The notes beneath the pieces are model-generated. The model did no database searches. It had not been told where the DNA came from and saw nothing but the letters and a program-made list of their open reading frames with translations. From Chara braunii (lineage: Eukaryota > Streptophyta > Charophyceae > Charales > Characeae), in NCBI GenBank assembly GCA_003427395.1, contig BFEA01000101.1:894210-930598 (forward strand): a stretch of DNA of 36,389 nt, written 5' to 3'. How positions within the stretch are numbered: the first letter of the stretch is position 1; every line of letters begins with the position of its first letter. This document shows, one piece after another, positions 1 to 8,961 of the stretch. Position numbers and translations under genes: made by a program.

Positions 1-267
1 TTTTTGAGAAGCTGACAATTCTTGTTGCAAATTCATAATGGTCGAGGCGGGGGACCTCACAATTCAACCCGGAAGTGGAACCAGAACTTTGCTGGAAACC
101 GGGTCCAGCGTCCCACTACCAACTCATCTCTCTAAAAAAGCTCCTCAAAATCACCTTAAAGCTCAGTAAAAGGGTGGCTGGTTCTACGAAAGATATAACA
201 AACACCATTCCTACAGCCATCCTGATTGTGACTGTGTAGACTCCCTGGGCTAGTGTGACCCTTCTTC
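1..267. other. Non-coding flank of LINE fragment
   Basis: No coding signal is visible. The segment lies immediately 3' (in minus-strand sense) of the ORF2 stop of the LINE fragment at 268-774, so it may be that element's 3' untranslated region. No poly(A)/poly(T) tail or target-site duplication is recognisable before the window edge. Confidence 0.3.
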
Positions 268-774
268 TTATCTCTTGCCTGGAAGTAGCCAGTCCACTAT
301 TCTTAGGTGTCCTTCTGCTGAGACAGTAGCAAAGGACCCTTGAAGTCCCCATGAGTTCAAGAACCAAGAACGCTTTTTCCCTTGTTTTCCTTTTACTGAA
401 CGCCAGTCAGACCAGATGGCTAGTCTTATTTCCTCTTTGGCCATCGCAATCTGTTGGTGTGCAGGAAGGGTTTCTCCCCTGAATCCTTTAGCGTTCCTGC
501 TCTTCCAAATGCTAGACATCACCGCCCCTTTACAGACCAACGCCGCGTATCCCCTCCCCTGCTGTAGGTTCGTGACAGACTTTGTTAAACCATACATGAT
601 CCATCCATCATCCCAGGGCCAATCTGCACCTGCAATGCTCTGCCACCTGGAAATCCACCATTGCCAAACTTCATCAGATAGAGGACAGTAAACCCATATG
701 TGCGCAGAGGATTCCCATCCCCACTCACATCGTTTACATTGGATGTCCAGTGTCATGCCCTTTGATGCCATCTA
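268..774 (-). pseudogene. LINE ORF2 C-terminal fragment (zf-RVT domain)
   Basis: This is a minus-strand remnant of the C-terminus of a non-LTR retrotransposon ORF2. About 167 residues are open and end at a TAA at 268-270. The diagnostic part is a zinc-binding reverse-transcriptase tail: CKRC, eight residues, H, four residues, C (C-x2-C-x8-H-x4-C), followed by a Trp-rich stretch (VWQWWISRW). This matches the zf-RVT domain that follows the RT in plant L1-type LINEs. A TAG at 772-774 interrupts the frame just upstream, and the sequence beyond it is locally duplicated and off-frame, so the upstream RT is lost. It may be the same family as the plus-strand LINE at 31.3-35.5 kb, which lacks exactly this part, but the two do not overlap and cannot be compared directly. 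Confidence 0.75.
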
Positions 775-841
775 TGGAGTTCCTGACTTGATTCCCATCC
801 CCAGTCAAACCATTTTCCCATCTATGGCGTTCCTGACTTGA
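709..841. repeat. Local tandem duplication in LINE fragment
   Basis: The segment at about 712-790 is partly repeated at 791-841. Both copies begin with ATTCCCATCCCCA and end with CATCTATGG(A/C)GTTCCTG followed by ACTTG; the second copy lacks an internal piece. On the minus strand the shared part covers the Trp-Gly-Trp-Glu-Ser-Ser segment of the zf-RVT tail, so the duplication arose within the LINE coding region and contributes to breaking its frame. Confidence 0.65.
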
Positions 842-894
842 ACGCCTGTAGAATTTTAGCTGGTGTTAGGACTCGTAGGAGTCACATATAAAGC

Positions 895-1240
895 GGCTCG
901 CCACACAGGCTGTAGTTTCGACAGGTGTCAGAAAAATTGCGAAAGTCGGCCGTCGACAGTTTACCCCCCCTTCGCCACACAGGCTGTCGAGGGGCAAGGT
1001 TTTTGGTCATGGCCAGGCGGACGGGTTTCACGGAAGTTGACAAAAGAGTCCCTGACAAAGCAAATGCGAACGCAATGTTCGAAAGGTCGGCCGGGCACTG
1101 TCGAAATTCCGTCACCTGCCGGCGGAGGGAAACGGTTGCTGGAGGGCGGCTGTCGAAAGGACCATTCTGACACCTGTCGAAAGTTTTTTGATCCGCAATT
1201 CTTCGAAAGTCTGTGTGGCGATGCAAATGTGTGGCGAGCC
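895..1240. mobile_element. 346-bp MITE-like element with 13-bp TIRs
   Basis: The element starts with GGCTCGCCACACA (895-907) and ends with its exact reverse complement (1228-1240). Subterminal inverted repeats also match: TTTCGACAGGTGTCAGAA near 916-933 corresponds to the reverse complement of the TTCTGACACCTGTCGAAAG stretch near 1164-1182. The string GCCACACAGGCTGT is directly repeated near 900 and 974. No transposase is encoded, and the overlapping open frames on both strands are not credible genes. I could not find a clear target-site duplication, so the DNA-transposon superfamily is undetermined. Confidence 0.65.
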
Positions 1241-1422
1241 TCAAGGTCGCTTGACTTACCACTAGAATTTTACATGGTTTAAGGAGCAACATGCTTTTTG
1301 GGATTTGTGATTTTTGTTTATCGCATACTTTGTTCTTTTTTAATGGCTTTTTGAAATTTTCCCTATTGAATTGTCATTACTAGATTGGCAGTCGAAGGAC
1401 TTGGTTCCGCAGCATCTCAGAA

Positions 1423-1533
1423 CTACCGTCTTCACCCGAATAGAACGCCCGGTCATTATAGCTGTATTTAGGGCAACTTCCAGTCCAGATACAGCGATAA
1501 TTACCGGGCGTTCTATTCGGGTGACGACGGTAG
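1423..1533. repeat. Long foldback (45-bp arms, 21-nt loop)
   Basis: The left arm 1423-1467 and right arm 1489-1533 are reverse complements over 45 bp with three mismatches, separated by 21 nt (1468-1488). The arms begin CTACCGTC and end CTGTAT. The transcript would fold into a near-perfect hairpin of the size of a plant small-RNA precursor, but a foldback MITE is equally possible. It lies about 1.2 kb upstream of the TWD40-2 start codon. Confidence 0.85.
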
Positions 1534-2294
1534 CTAGAGCAGTGCGATAGGGTAAGTTTCAAAAAAAAATAGCGCATGGCTGTACGCGACGCACGGGCGA
1601 TAGGGAATCGCGTTAGCGCTGCTGCGTTAGTAGTTGCGCTGAGCCAGAACTGGTCGTTGGGGCGGCGGAGACGATAGGGTGTGTGGGCACTCGGGTGCTA
1701 TGGCGGATGTTGTCTCGAGAAAGCATCACCGTGCTGTCGTCGTTACCTGGTCCCGGTCGACACCTTGTTGGCAATCCTGTTTGGATGTGGTAGGAAAGTG
1801 TTACATGTGATTGGCGGGATCCGTGCGTCGCGTCATATCAGTAGTACCAACTGATCAGCGGCGGTTGCCCCTGGTTACAGATACGGAAAAACGTTTGTGT
1901 GTATGTTAGACTGTGAAGCGTAGAGGAGACAGAGATTAGGGAAAGTGGTGAATGGACGTACGTGCGGTCAGATGCATCCAGGACGGGCCCTAATTGCTGT
2001 CCGATTTATCCCGAAAAGTCCTACTTTTGAGTATACTCTTGCTTGCTTGGGGGGAAGTGTGACGAAGCTGACACCTACCGGGAAAGTACCGGTAGATTGG
2101 GAGGTTTCTCTCCTCACCGTCCCTGATGGAGAGAGGACTGGCTATGGCGGAGGAGCTTGCCTAGGCATCGATCTTTCCCGCGTGGGGAGGGCTGTCTAAG
2201 AGCGAACTCAGAGTTGTACTTTTTCTAGCGAATCTGGGCTTGATTGTGCACAAATTTATCCAGGAAAGTACCGACAGAGAGGAGAGGAGAGACA

Positions 2295-2297
<3 letters not shown>
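1534..2297 (+). promoter_or_regulatory. Presumed promoter/5' UTR region of TWD40-2
   Basis: This interval has no credible coding frame or recognisable repeat and lies directly upstream of the TWD40-2 gene, so it presumably holds the promoter and part of the 5' UTR. I see no convincing TATA box or initiator at a defined distance, and the transcription start cannot be placed from sequence alone. Confidence 0.3.
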
Positions 2298-2362
<65 letters not shown>

Positions 2363-2371
2363 CTCTCTCTT
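2298..2371. repeat. (CT)n microsatellite with possible splice acceptor
   Basis: An almost pure CT tract of about 74 bp with one G interruption at 2360. It runs directly into TGTCGCAG followed by G (AG at 2377-2378), which is an ideal polypyrimidine tract plus 3' splice site on the plus strand. This would fit a 5' UTR intron of TWD40-2 ending at 2378. A donor cannot be chosen with confidence: AAG followed by GTCTCT at 2296/2297 is one option. Confidence 0.6.
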
Positions 2372-2685
2372 GTCGCAGGCCCCTGGAGAAGAGGATCGGC
2401 TATGGCGAAATAGCTTGCGTTACAAGTGTCTGCGTTTCCGGTGGAAAGCCGTCTAGGTGCAGACTTGTACTCGTCCGGCGAAATCTGGGCGGGATTATTC
2501 CCAAATACATACCAGGAAAGTCTTCCTTTGAGAATGTGCCCTAAGGGTGGTGGGCTTTTGTGGAGCGACTGCTTTTCCCGACTAGAGTGCCCAAGCAATT
2601 TGAGGAGACACGAGGGAAAACGAAACCCCACGCGATAGGTACAGAGTGATCAGCTTTGATTCCATCGGACAAATCTCGGCAAGGC

Positions 2686-2763
2686 AGGCGGGAGGGGGGA
2701 GGAAGGAGGGGGGGGAGGGAGGGAGGGAGGGAGGGAAAGAGGGAGAGGGAGGGAGAGGAAGGG
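2686..2763 (+). repeat. G-rich polypurine leader before TWD40-2 ATG
   Basis: About 75 nt of almost uninterrupted purines (GGGAGG and GGGA repeats) end exactly at the TWD40-2 start codon. Many GGG runs lie within short distance of each other, so the mRNA leader could form G-quadruplexes; the DNA could form a purine triplex. The codons in frame before the ATG are only Arg/Gly/Glu low complexity, which supports starting translation at 2764. Confidence 0.75.
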
Positions 2764-5700
2764 ATGGCTACAGGTTTGTCACTGAAATCGCACAGATTTT
2801 CGGACCACAAGGTTCTTCATGTTGACGTGCACCCAACGCAGCCGTGGGTCGTCTTCGCCGATTCGAGCGAAGAGGTCGTCGTCTGGGATTGGGAACATCG
2901 CCAGGTGCTCTATAATTTGAATGCAGCTGGTGTGGATGAGAAGCGACTTATCGATGCTCAGCTCCAGAGGCTGGCTGAAGGCGATGGAGATCTCAAAGGT
3001 CGCGTTGCCATAACGGAGAACCTCCGAGGTGGCAGTGTAAAGCAAGTTAAATTCTATGATGATGACATTCGGTACTGGAAGTCATGGATCGCTCGAACTG
3101 CAACAGCAGAAGCACCGTCTGCCTCACCTGGGCCCCCGATTGGAGGTGGCCCACCTGCCATTCGAGGTCGGCGATCCCTGGTGATTTGCTGTGAAAGCAA
3201 GGCCATTTTTCTCGATCTAGTGTCCATGCGTGCTCGGGACGTTCCCAAGGCACTTCTTGATAACAAGACTCCTAACTGCGTAGAGTTCCTTCCCCGGGCT
3301 GTTGGAGGTGATGGCCCATATGTTGTCTTTGGGTGTCCGGATGGTATCATCCGCGTTCTTTCCATGGCAACGCGGCAGCCAGTAAAGCGGTTTGTCGGTG
3401 GTCATAAAGGAGCGGTGTCCTGCCTGTTGACATTCTTTTCTGTTCAAGGAGAGGCGATGCTCGCATCAGGTGGAACTGATGGGATTGTTGCATTGTGGAA
3501 TGCCGACAGTCAATCAAGGGAGCTGCCGGCCCGGAACACCATAAAGGCACATGATGGAGGAGTGCACAGTGTTGCCTTGGCAAGGGTTCAAGGAAGTGCG
3601 CCGCTTCTCATAACAACTGGAGCAGATCGAGCAGTTGGCCTTTGGTCTTCATCTGGACTGAAGGAGCACAGACGGATCAAGCCTATTGCTAAGATGCTCT
3701 GCTACAGTGCAACTGCTTGGTGTCATCCACGACTGCCGACTTTTGAGGTCCTCACTGTCATCAAGGATAATCATATCTGGGCGATTGAGAACTTATTGCG
3801 GGGTGGGAATGTGGCCCCCCGACCTCTTGGCGATCTGCAGTCCCTAATCCCACCGGGATCGCTGTCAACGACCCAGTCTGCCAGAAAATTGAAGGTTTAT
3901 TGCATCGAGGTTCATCCACTTCAGCCGCACATTTTGGTGGCTGCGACTAGCCATGGAGTGATGGTCTGTGAGTTTGAGCCTAGATGTGTGCCGCCAGCTG
4001 TCCCATTGCCGCCGTTAGCACCTGGAAGCAAGGAGCACATGGTGGTGTTCGCAATGAATAGGGAGTTGTGTACTCTGTCATTTCAGCTCGCTCCGAGCAC
4101 AACACCCACACTGGAGAGGATTCCAACCATGTCTATGTCAATGGAGCTTGGCGGTGCCGCTCGACCGAGATCGGAAGCCGATCTCATGCAACCGCAGGTT
4201 CGACAGACTCGAAATAGACGTGTCACTGTGACCCATGACTCCTATGCAGTGTTGGCTGCCAGTAAGTCAGGAAGGTATGTGTCTGTGACATGGCCAGATG
4301 GGCCTTCATATGCAGTGTACCGAACAAGTGATTGGTCAATTGTAGACACGGGAGCGGCACGGCTTTTTGCATGGGATACATGTGCAGATAGGTTTGCAAT
4401 GCTGGCAATTCCACCATCCCCTGCTGCTCCCAAGGTGAAGGGAGGATCGTCACGGAAAGCAAAGGAAGCAGCTGCTGTGCAGGCCCAGGCAGTGCAGGCT
4501 GCTGCACAGGCAATGGCAGCAGCAACGGTTGAGATCAAGCAGATCTCTGATACTGGGGTTCTTTCAACTGTTTGCAAGGCCCTTGAGGGGCGTAAGGAAC
4601 AGGTGATAGATCTGCAAGGAGGAGCAATGCTTGGAGTGGCATACCGGATGGGCAAGACGAAAACTTCTGTTTCAATGCCTGCAACTGTTCCAACGGGCGG
4701 CCCCGGTTTGGTCGTGGGTGCAGCGGGGGGAAGCTCGGCCGATGCTACAAAAGCGGAATTGGCAATTAATTTCCAGCTGTTCAGCTGGGAAACACATAAG
4801 CCAGTTCATGGGCTTATGCCCCAGCCGGAATGGACCGCCTGGGATCAAACAGTGGAGTATTGCGCACTTGCTTACACGAAATTCGTAACAATTTGCGCAT
4901 TGCGTCCGTTGTTTCGGTTTCTAGGAAGCGTTGCTATCGCTGGTGCAACGGGCGGCATTTGGCATCACCGGCAGCTGTTTCTTGAGACACCAACAACAAT
5001 TGAATGTGTATTTTGCGATGCCGGGGTGGATGAAGCAGAACAAGAGGCCAAACGGACCAAAGCTGCAGCAGCGGCAGCCGCAAAAGCAGCTGAAGAGGCA
5101 GGGGAGCTTGCAGTCCTAACTCTTGGCGTACCGGAGCAGGCCGTGATGCGAATGGACAAATTGAAGGATCGCCCACCAATGTTGCAGGTTGTTCGCTTGG
5201 CATCCTTTCAAACGCAACCATCAGTCCCGTTGATGTCGGGCCTACAGAAATTGAAAAATGATGGAGATTCTGGACCGGTTGTGCATAAGCCTGAAGAACC
5301 AGAGAAAGCAGGAGGTGGTGTGGCCGTCGCAGGTGGAGGTGTCTCTGTGGCATCGTCCAGGCTTCCTGCAGAGCAGCGAAGGCCTATCGGACCCCTTATT
5401 GTTGTAGGGGTCCGGGATGCAGTTCTCTGGCTTGTTGACAGATACATGACAGCTCATGCCATTGCCTTGAGCCATCCAGGGATTCGATGCCGTTGTCTTG
5501 CTGCATATGGCGACGCAGTTAGCGCGGTGAAATGGGCTTCTCGACTCGGAAGAGAGCATCATGATGACCTGGCACATTTCATGGTAGGCATGGGATATAT
5601 CCGAGAGGCTTTGCATTTGCCCGGGCTCTCGAGAAGGCTTGAGTTCGACTTGGCAATCCAGTGTGGAGAATTGCCGCGCGCGCTTCATTGCTTGCTCAGC

Positions 5701-6405
5701 ATGAGTGGGACGAAAAACTTTGCAGCTGCCGAAGCAGAATCAGTAGAAAGCCTTGGGGTCTTGGCACTCGGAACGCAGCAAAGCTCAACGGCACAATCAG
5801 TGGCTGGAGTCACACGTTTCGCTCAGGATTTCCTTGAGCTAATCGATGCTGCAGATGCTACCGGGCAGCGGGATATTGCTATGGCCGCCTTGAAGCGCCT
5901 AGCAGCTGCAGGCCTTGTGGAAGGTGCACTGAAACCAAGCCAGCAGAGGAGCCTTGCATTGCAGCTTGCGGCGCATGGGGAGATGTCCAGACTTGCGGCT
6001 TTGGCCAATGCACTCGTAGCGGCAGGTCAAGGACGGGAGGCTGCCGTCGCAGCCGCCTTTCTCAATGACCAGAACTTACTGGAGCGAGTCTGGGAGGAGA
6101 CTGCAATGTTTCCGGAGGCAGCTCTGCATGCTAAGCAATATGGTCGTCCTTCATTGCCGTTGCTTGTCCAGAAATGGAACCGAATGCTGGTGAGGCAGGC
6201 ACTCGCAACTGCAACAGCACGGGTCCCGCAGCCAGTTGGGTCCTTACCGCCATCACAACAGGCGACTCCAAGAGCAACGCCAAGATCAAGTTCCTTTGGC
6301 CCTTCATTGGTCGCTGCATTGACAAGTCCACGCACACCTTTTGGTCAAGGTGGATTAGCAGCAGCAACAGGCCTTCCGATTGTCGAGGTTGTCCCGCCCT
6401 TGTAG
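2764..6405 (+). CDS. TWD40-2: TWD40-2 (TTRAY2), TPLATE/TSET complex subunit
   Basis: A 1213-residue protein read without interruption. It is the plant TWD40-2 subunit of the TPLATE (TSET) complex, an ancient heterotetramer-based adaptor that works at the plasma membrane in clathrin-mediated endocytosis. TTRAY subunits are COPI beta'-like beta-propeller plus alpha-solenoid proteins. Visible landmarks: N-terminal propeller with HPTQPWVVFADSSEEVVVW (about residues 23-41) and KQVKFYDDDIRYW (about 95-107); WD repeats with the GGHKGAVSCL block (about 213-247) and AHDGGV to GADRAVGLW (about 261-294); two Ala-rich helices (about 563-591 and 758-783); and the highly conserved block GIRCRCLAAYGDAVSAVKWA followed by SRLGREHHDDL (about 906-936), leading into the C-terminal helical solenoid. 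It ends PIVEVVPPL, like the plant family's end. The start is the in-frame ATG after the polypurine leader, because MATGLSLKSHRF begins the conserved part. The coding region has no intron, which is unusual for this gene. It is the only intact gene in the window. Confidence 0.95.
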   Translation: MATGLSLKSHRFSDHKVLHVDVHPTQPWVVFADSSEEVVVWDWEHRQVLYNLNAAGVDEKRLIDAQLQRLAEGDGDLKGRVAITENLRGGSVKQVKFYDDDIRYWKSWIARTATAEAPSASPGPPIGGGPPAIRGRRSLVICCESKAIFLDLVSMRARDVPKALLDNKTPNCVEFLPRAVGGDGPYVVFGCPDGIIRVLSMATRQPVKRFVGGHKGAVSCLLTFFSVQGEAMLASGGTDGIVALWNADSQSRELPARNTIKAHDGGVHSVALARVQGSAPLLITTGADRAVGLWSSSGLKEHRRIKPIAKMLCYSATAWCHPRLPTFEVLTVIKDNHIWAIENLLRGGNVAPRPLGDLQSLIPPGSLSTTQSARKLKVYCIEVHPLQPHILVAATSHGVMVCEFEPRCVPPAVPLPPLAPGSKEHMVVFAMNRELCTLSFQLAPSTTPTLERIPTMSMSMELGGAARPRSEADLMQPQVRQTRNRRVTVTHDSYAVLAASKSGRYVSVTWPDGPSYAVYRTSDWSIVDTGAARLFAWDTCADRFAMLAIPPSPAAPKVKGGSSRKAKEAAAVQAQAVQAAAQAMAAATVEIKQISDTGVLSTVCKALEGRKEQVIDLQGGAMLGVAYRMGKTKTSVSMPATVPTGGPGLVVGAAGGSSADATKAELAINFQLFSWETHKPVHGLMPQPEWTAWDQTVEYCALAYTKFVTICALRPLFRFLGSVAIAGATGGIWHHRQLFLETPTTIECVFCDAGVDEAEQEAKRTKAAAAAAAKAAEEAGELAVLTLGVPEQAVMRMDKLKDRPPMLQVVRLASFQTQPSVPLMSGLQKLKNDGDSGPVVHKPEEPEKAGGGVAVAGGGVSVASSRLPAEQRRPIGPLIVVGVRDAVLWLVDRYMTAHAIALSHPGIRCRCLAAYGDAVSAVKWASRLGREHHDDLAHFMVGMGYIREALHLPGLSRRLEFDLAIQCGELPRALHCLLSMSGTKNFAAAEAESVESLGVLALGTQQSSTAQSVAGVTRFAQDFLELIDAADATGQRDIAMAALKRLAAAGLVEGALKPSQQRSLALQLAAHGEMSRLAALANALVAAGQGREAAVAAAFLNDQNLLERVWEETAMFPEAALHAKQYGRPSLPLLVQKWNRMLVRQALATATARVPQPVGSLPPSQQATPRATPRSSSFGPSLVAALTSPRTPFGQGGLAAATGLPIVEVVPPL

Positions 6406-6416
6406 ATAGGAGAGAG

Positions 6417-6478
6417 GTAGGTCAGGGATGCTGCCCGACAGCATGTTTCCTACTGAATGCCGAGTAAGGTTGCCTCTT

Positions 6479-6559
<81 letters not shown>

Positions 6560-6577
6560 CGCGCGCGCATCGTGCAG
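6417..6577 (+). other. Candidate 3' UTR intron of TWD40-2
   Basis: Eleven bases after the stop codon is AGAG followed by GTAGGT, a strong donor-like site (intron would begin at 6417). The CT microsatellite then serves as a polypyrimidine tract, and CATCGTGCAG followed by G gives an acceptor ending at 6577. If spliced, the transcript is not intronless, which argues against the gene being a retrocopy. This is prediction only, with no transcript evidence. Confidence 0.35.
6477..6568. repeat. (CT)n joined to (CG)n microsatellite
   Basis: About 67 bp of CT repeat (6477-6543) is followed directly by 25 bp of alternating CG (6544-6568). The first part can form a triplex and the second is a strong left-handed Z-DNA former. 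It lies in the putative 3' UTR of TWD40-2. Confidence 0.9.
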
Positions 6578-6849
6578 GCCAGCACTTTGGCGCCTTGTTC
6601 CTGAGTGTTTGTGGAAGTGGCTTTTTTCTGACTGCCCTGTGCAATGCTGCTGTTGCAATTCTTCCTGTTTTCCACGGGGGACTTGTTTCCCACAGTGGGA
6701 TGCCACGGTGGGACGGTCCCAATGGAGAGATTCACAGGGTTTTCGGAACAAGCAGCTCTCGGATTGCTGTTCTAAGACAGGCAGCACCTCCTCGTTGCAC
6801 CAGACGGTCCAGTTTCCAAGGTTGCTCCTTATGGCATGCATCTGCTAAA

Positions 6850-6855
6850 AATAAA
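6850..6855 (+). promoter_or_regulatory. Possible poly(A) signal AATAAA
   Basis: AATAAA occurs about 445 bp after the TWD40-2 stop, in the run TAAAAATAAAAC. Position and strand fit a polyadenylation signal for the gene, but hexamers like this are common by chance and algal signals are variable. Confidence 0.3.
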
Positions 6856-6928
6856 ACTTGCCAGGAGGTCTGCTAACTCTCTGTTCCACGCATTAGATGT
6901 CCCTGTTCCCGGGGCACGGGCTGTCTCT

Positions 6929-7125
6929 TGTTCTGGGTCCGTTTCCGGCATGACTTATCTTTATTTGAGGCATTGAATTGTCCCTTGCTCTAGGTATGTT
7001 CCAGGCATTCATTTCTCTGTTGCAAGCATGCAGGCTGTCCCTTGTTCCAGGTCCGTTCCAGGTCTGTTACAGCTCTGTTCCAGGCTTGATGCATGCTGGC
7101 TGTCCCTTGTTCCAGGTATGGGTGG
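6929..7125. repeat. Diverged minisatellite (about 60-bp unit)
   Basis: Units begin with variants of CTGTCCCTTGTTCCAGGT at about 6929, 6976, 7034 and 7099, spaced 47-65 bp. TGTTCCAGG also recurs inside units. The copies are clearly diverged, so this is an old array downstream of TWD40-2. Confidence 0.65.
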
Positions 7126-7395
7126 TCTCTATTACAGGTGGTATAGGTGACCTCTACCTGTGTGACAGAGATTTTTAATAGAGCTATGGGATGAGGTATT
7201 TTGAATCTCCCAATGCTGTGATTGGTTGAGGATTAACAACTTGGCTTGTTGGTTCAGACCGAAGTTACCGAACAGATATTGGGGAAGAGGAGGGTATCTG
7301 GGGCAGGTGTGTGAATTGTTCTGATCATGGCCAGCCATCTCACCAGGTATTAGTAACTTGTGTGCAGCAAGGTTTGCGACTATGATGGTGATCAT

Positions 7396-7443
7396 GAGGA
7401 GGAGGAGGAGGAGGAGGAGGAGGAGGGGGGAGGAGGGAGGAGG
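7396..7443. repeat. (GGA)n purine microsatellite
   Basis: A run of GAG/GGA triplets followed by GGGGGGAGGAGGGAGGAGG. Plus-strand purine tract; the Arg-rich or Leu-rich open frames crossing it are artefacts of the triplet repeat. Confidence 0.9.
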
Positions 7444-8231
7444 AAAACTGTTCTTATGCATCCTGCTTGTCCTTAATGCTTGCTTAGTTTTCCAAGTATG
7501 GATCTGTGTAGGGTTTGTAGGCTGTAAAGACAACTGGCCAGGTTCTCCAGCTGTGGTCAACCAAGCCCATCAGCGAGAACTGGAAGCATGAGGAACTGAC
7601 ATTTCGTTAAAACTGACATTTTTTCTAAAAACACGAATTTCAAATCGAAGTCCCTATTTTTTGTCCAAAACAAGGCATTTTTCACAAAAATGTGACATAT
7701 TCGATCCTATGGTACTATGCTGCACATCTGCAAATTTTATGTCAGTTTTGTTTGATTTTTTTCAGTTTGCTCTTTTTTAGTGACTGGGTCATTAGTTTAA
7801 CTTCGAAATCAGCCACTTTTTCGCAACTTTGCTTGTGTCCGCTGTTTTTGTGTCGTGTACTTGTTGTTATTACTGTTATACCGCGTTCCACGCGGGGACG
7901 CAGCCATTCGGGCAGCATGTGTCATGTTCCAGACAGTAAGCTTGTTAAAGGTCTTCTCAAGTGGGGGACAGTCAGCCTTCTGGATTTGGCAGGCTAGGGC
8001 CAGAAGTTGTGGTGGCCCTGACGTTGCATATGTTAGACCTTGGCCAGGGGGCCAGGCGATTAGACACTGCCTGTGATACCTAGAACTGCATTCCTCATAC
8101 TTAGAAGTGCATTCCTCATATCGGGTTGCAATAGCATGTTAATACCACCACGCGACCTTTAACGCGCTGCATCAGACGGGGGTGGGGGAACCAACGACCG
8201 GTAATGAAAAATAAAAGGGGTAACTTCAGTA
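7444..8231. other. Intergenic, no supported feature
   Basis: AT-rich stretches and short open frames only. The frames near 7692-8076 have no recognisable domain and begin and end without gene-like context, so no gene is called. Confidence 0.4.
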
Positions 8232-8396
8232 GAGTCACAAAAACGAGTTATAATTGCAGTATGGGGCAAGATACAGTTTGCAATTGCACTTTGGGCACCC
8301 TACCTGGCCAGAAAGCTGGTTTGTATACATTGGCCCAACTGCAATTGCAAACTGTATCTTGGCCCATACTGCAATTATAACTCGGTTTTCTGACTC
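8232..8396. repeat. Long foldback (57-bp arms, 51-nt loop)
   Basis: Arms 8232-8288 and 8340-8396 are inverted repeats over 57 bp with three mismatches; the inner 45 bp (CGAGTTATAATTGCAG to TTTGCAATTGCA) differ at only one position. The loop (8289-8339) includes GGGCACCCTACCTGGCC. No TIR-type transposase is present. A foldback MITE or a hairpin small-RNA precursor are both possible. Confidence 0.9.
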
Positions 8397-8443
8397 CCGC
8401 GTAGTTTCCCCCCCAAAAAAACAAAACGAAAGGGGACAACGGG

Positions 8444-8451
<8 letters not shown>

Positions 8452-8503
<52 letters not shown>

Positions 8504-8579
8504 GACCCGTTCGACATGGCAATGCACCGGCTCTCTCTCTCTCACTCTCTCTCTCTCTCTCGGCACGTGGCAACGCACC

Positions 8580-8644
<65 letters not shown>

Positions 8645-8645
8645 N

Positions 8646-8705
<60 letters not shown>
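8452..8705. repeat. Opposed (GA)n and (CT)n microsatellites
   Basis: (GA)n at 8452-8501 is followed by (CT)n at 8531-8561 and a long (CT)n at 8581-8705 with one undetermined base at 8645. GA and CT arms in opposite orientation can pair into a hairpin. The spacers are a diverged direct repeat: TGGCAATGCACCG before the first CT tract and TGGCAACGCACCG before the second. Tract length here is unlikely to be assembled exactly. Confidence 0.9.
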
Positions 8706-8707
<2 letters not shown>

Positions 8708-8890
8708 GCCCGGTGTATTTCTTCGTTTCTCTTTTTTTATTTTCAGAGGCTGGTTTGTTTTCTTTTTTTTACTTTCGTTTTTTTGTTTTCGAAAAATGAA
8801 GAAAAACCTGTTTTCGAAAAATGAAGAAAAACCTGCTACCCGTAGCTCTAGGCTCGGCAAGGCTCGGCTTACCCGGTAGCGGGAGGCTTG

Positions 8891-8961
8891 GACTCGATAG
8901 CTGGGCGAGGAACTGGTGGTTTAAACCACCAGTACCTCTCTCAGCTATTGATGCCGAGTCT
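8891..8961. repeat. Palindrome with extended stem
   Basis: A perfect 22-bp palindrome at 8912-8933 is centred on GGTTTAAACC. It extends outward as arms 8897-8922 and 8923-8948 (ATAGCTG at the base) with three mismatches and no loop. GACTCG at 8891 is also mirrored near 8956. This forms a cruciform of about 26 bp per arm. Confidence 0.8.

Noticed and set aside
882-1292. 136- to 139-codon frames on both strands
   Set aside because: They lie within the 346-bp inverted-repeat element and have no domain.
2656-2763. Longer N-terminus for TWD40-2 in the same frame
   Set aside because: The extension has no ATG and encodes only Arg/Gly/Glu low complexity from the polypurine tract; the conserved protein starts at the ATG at 2764.
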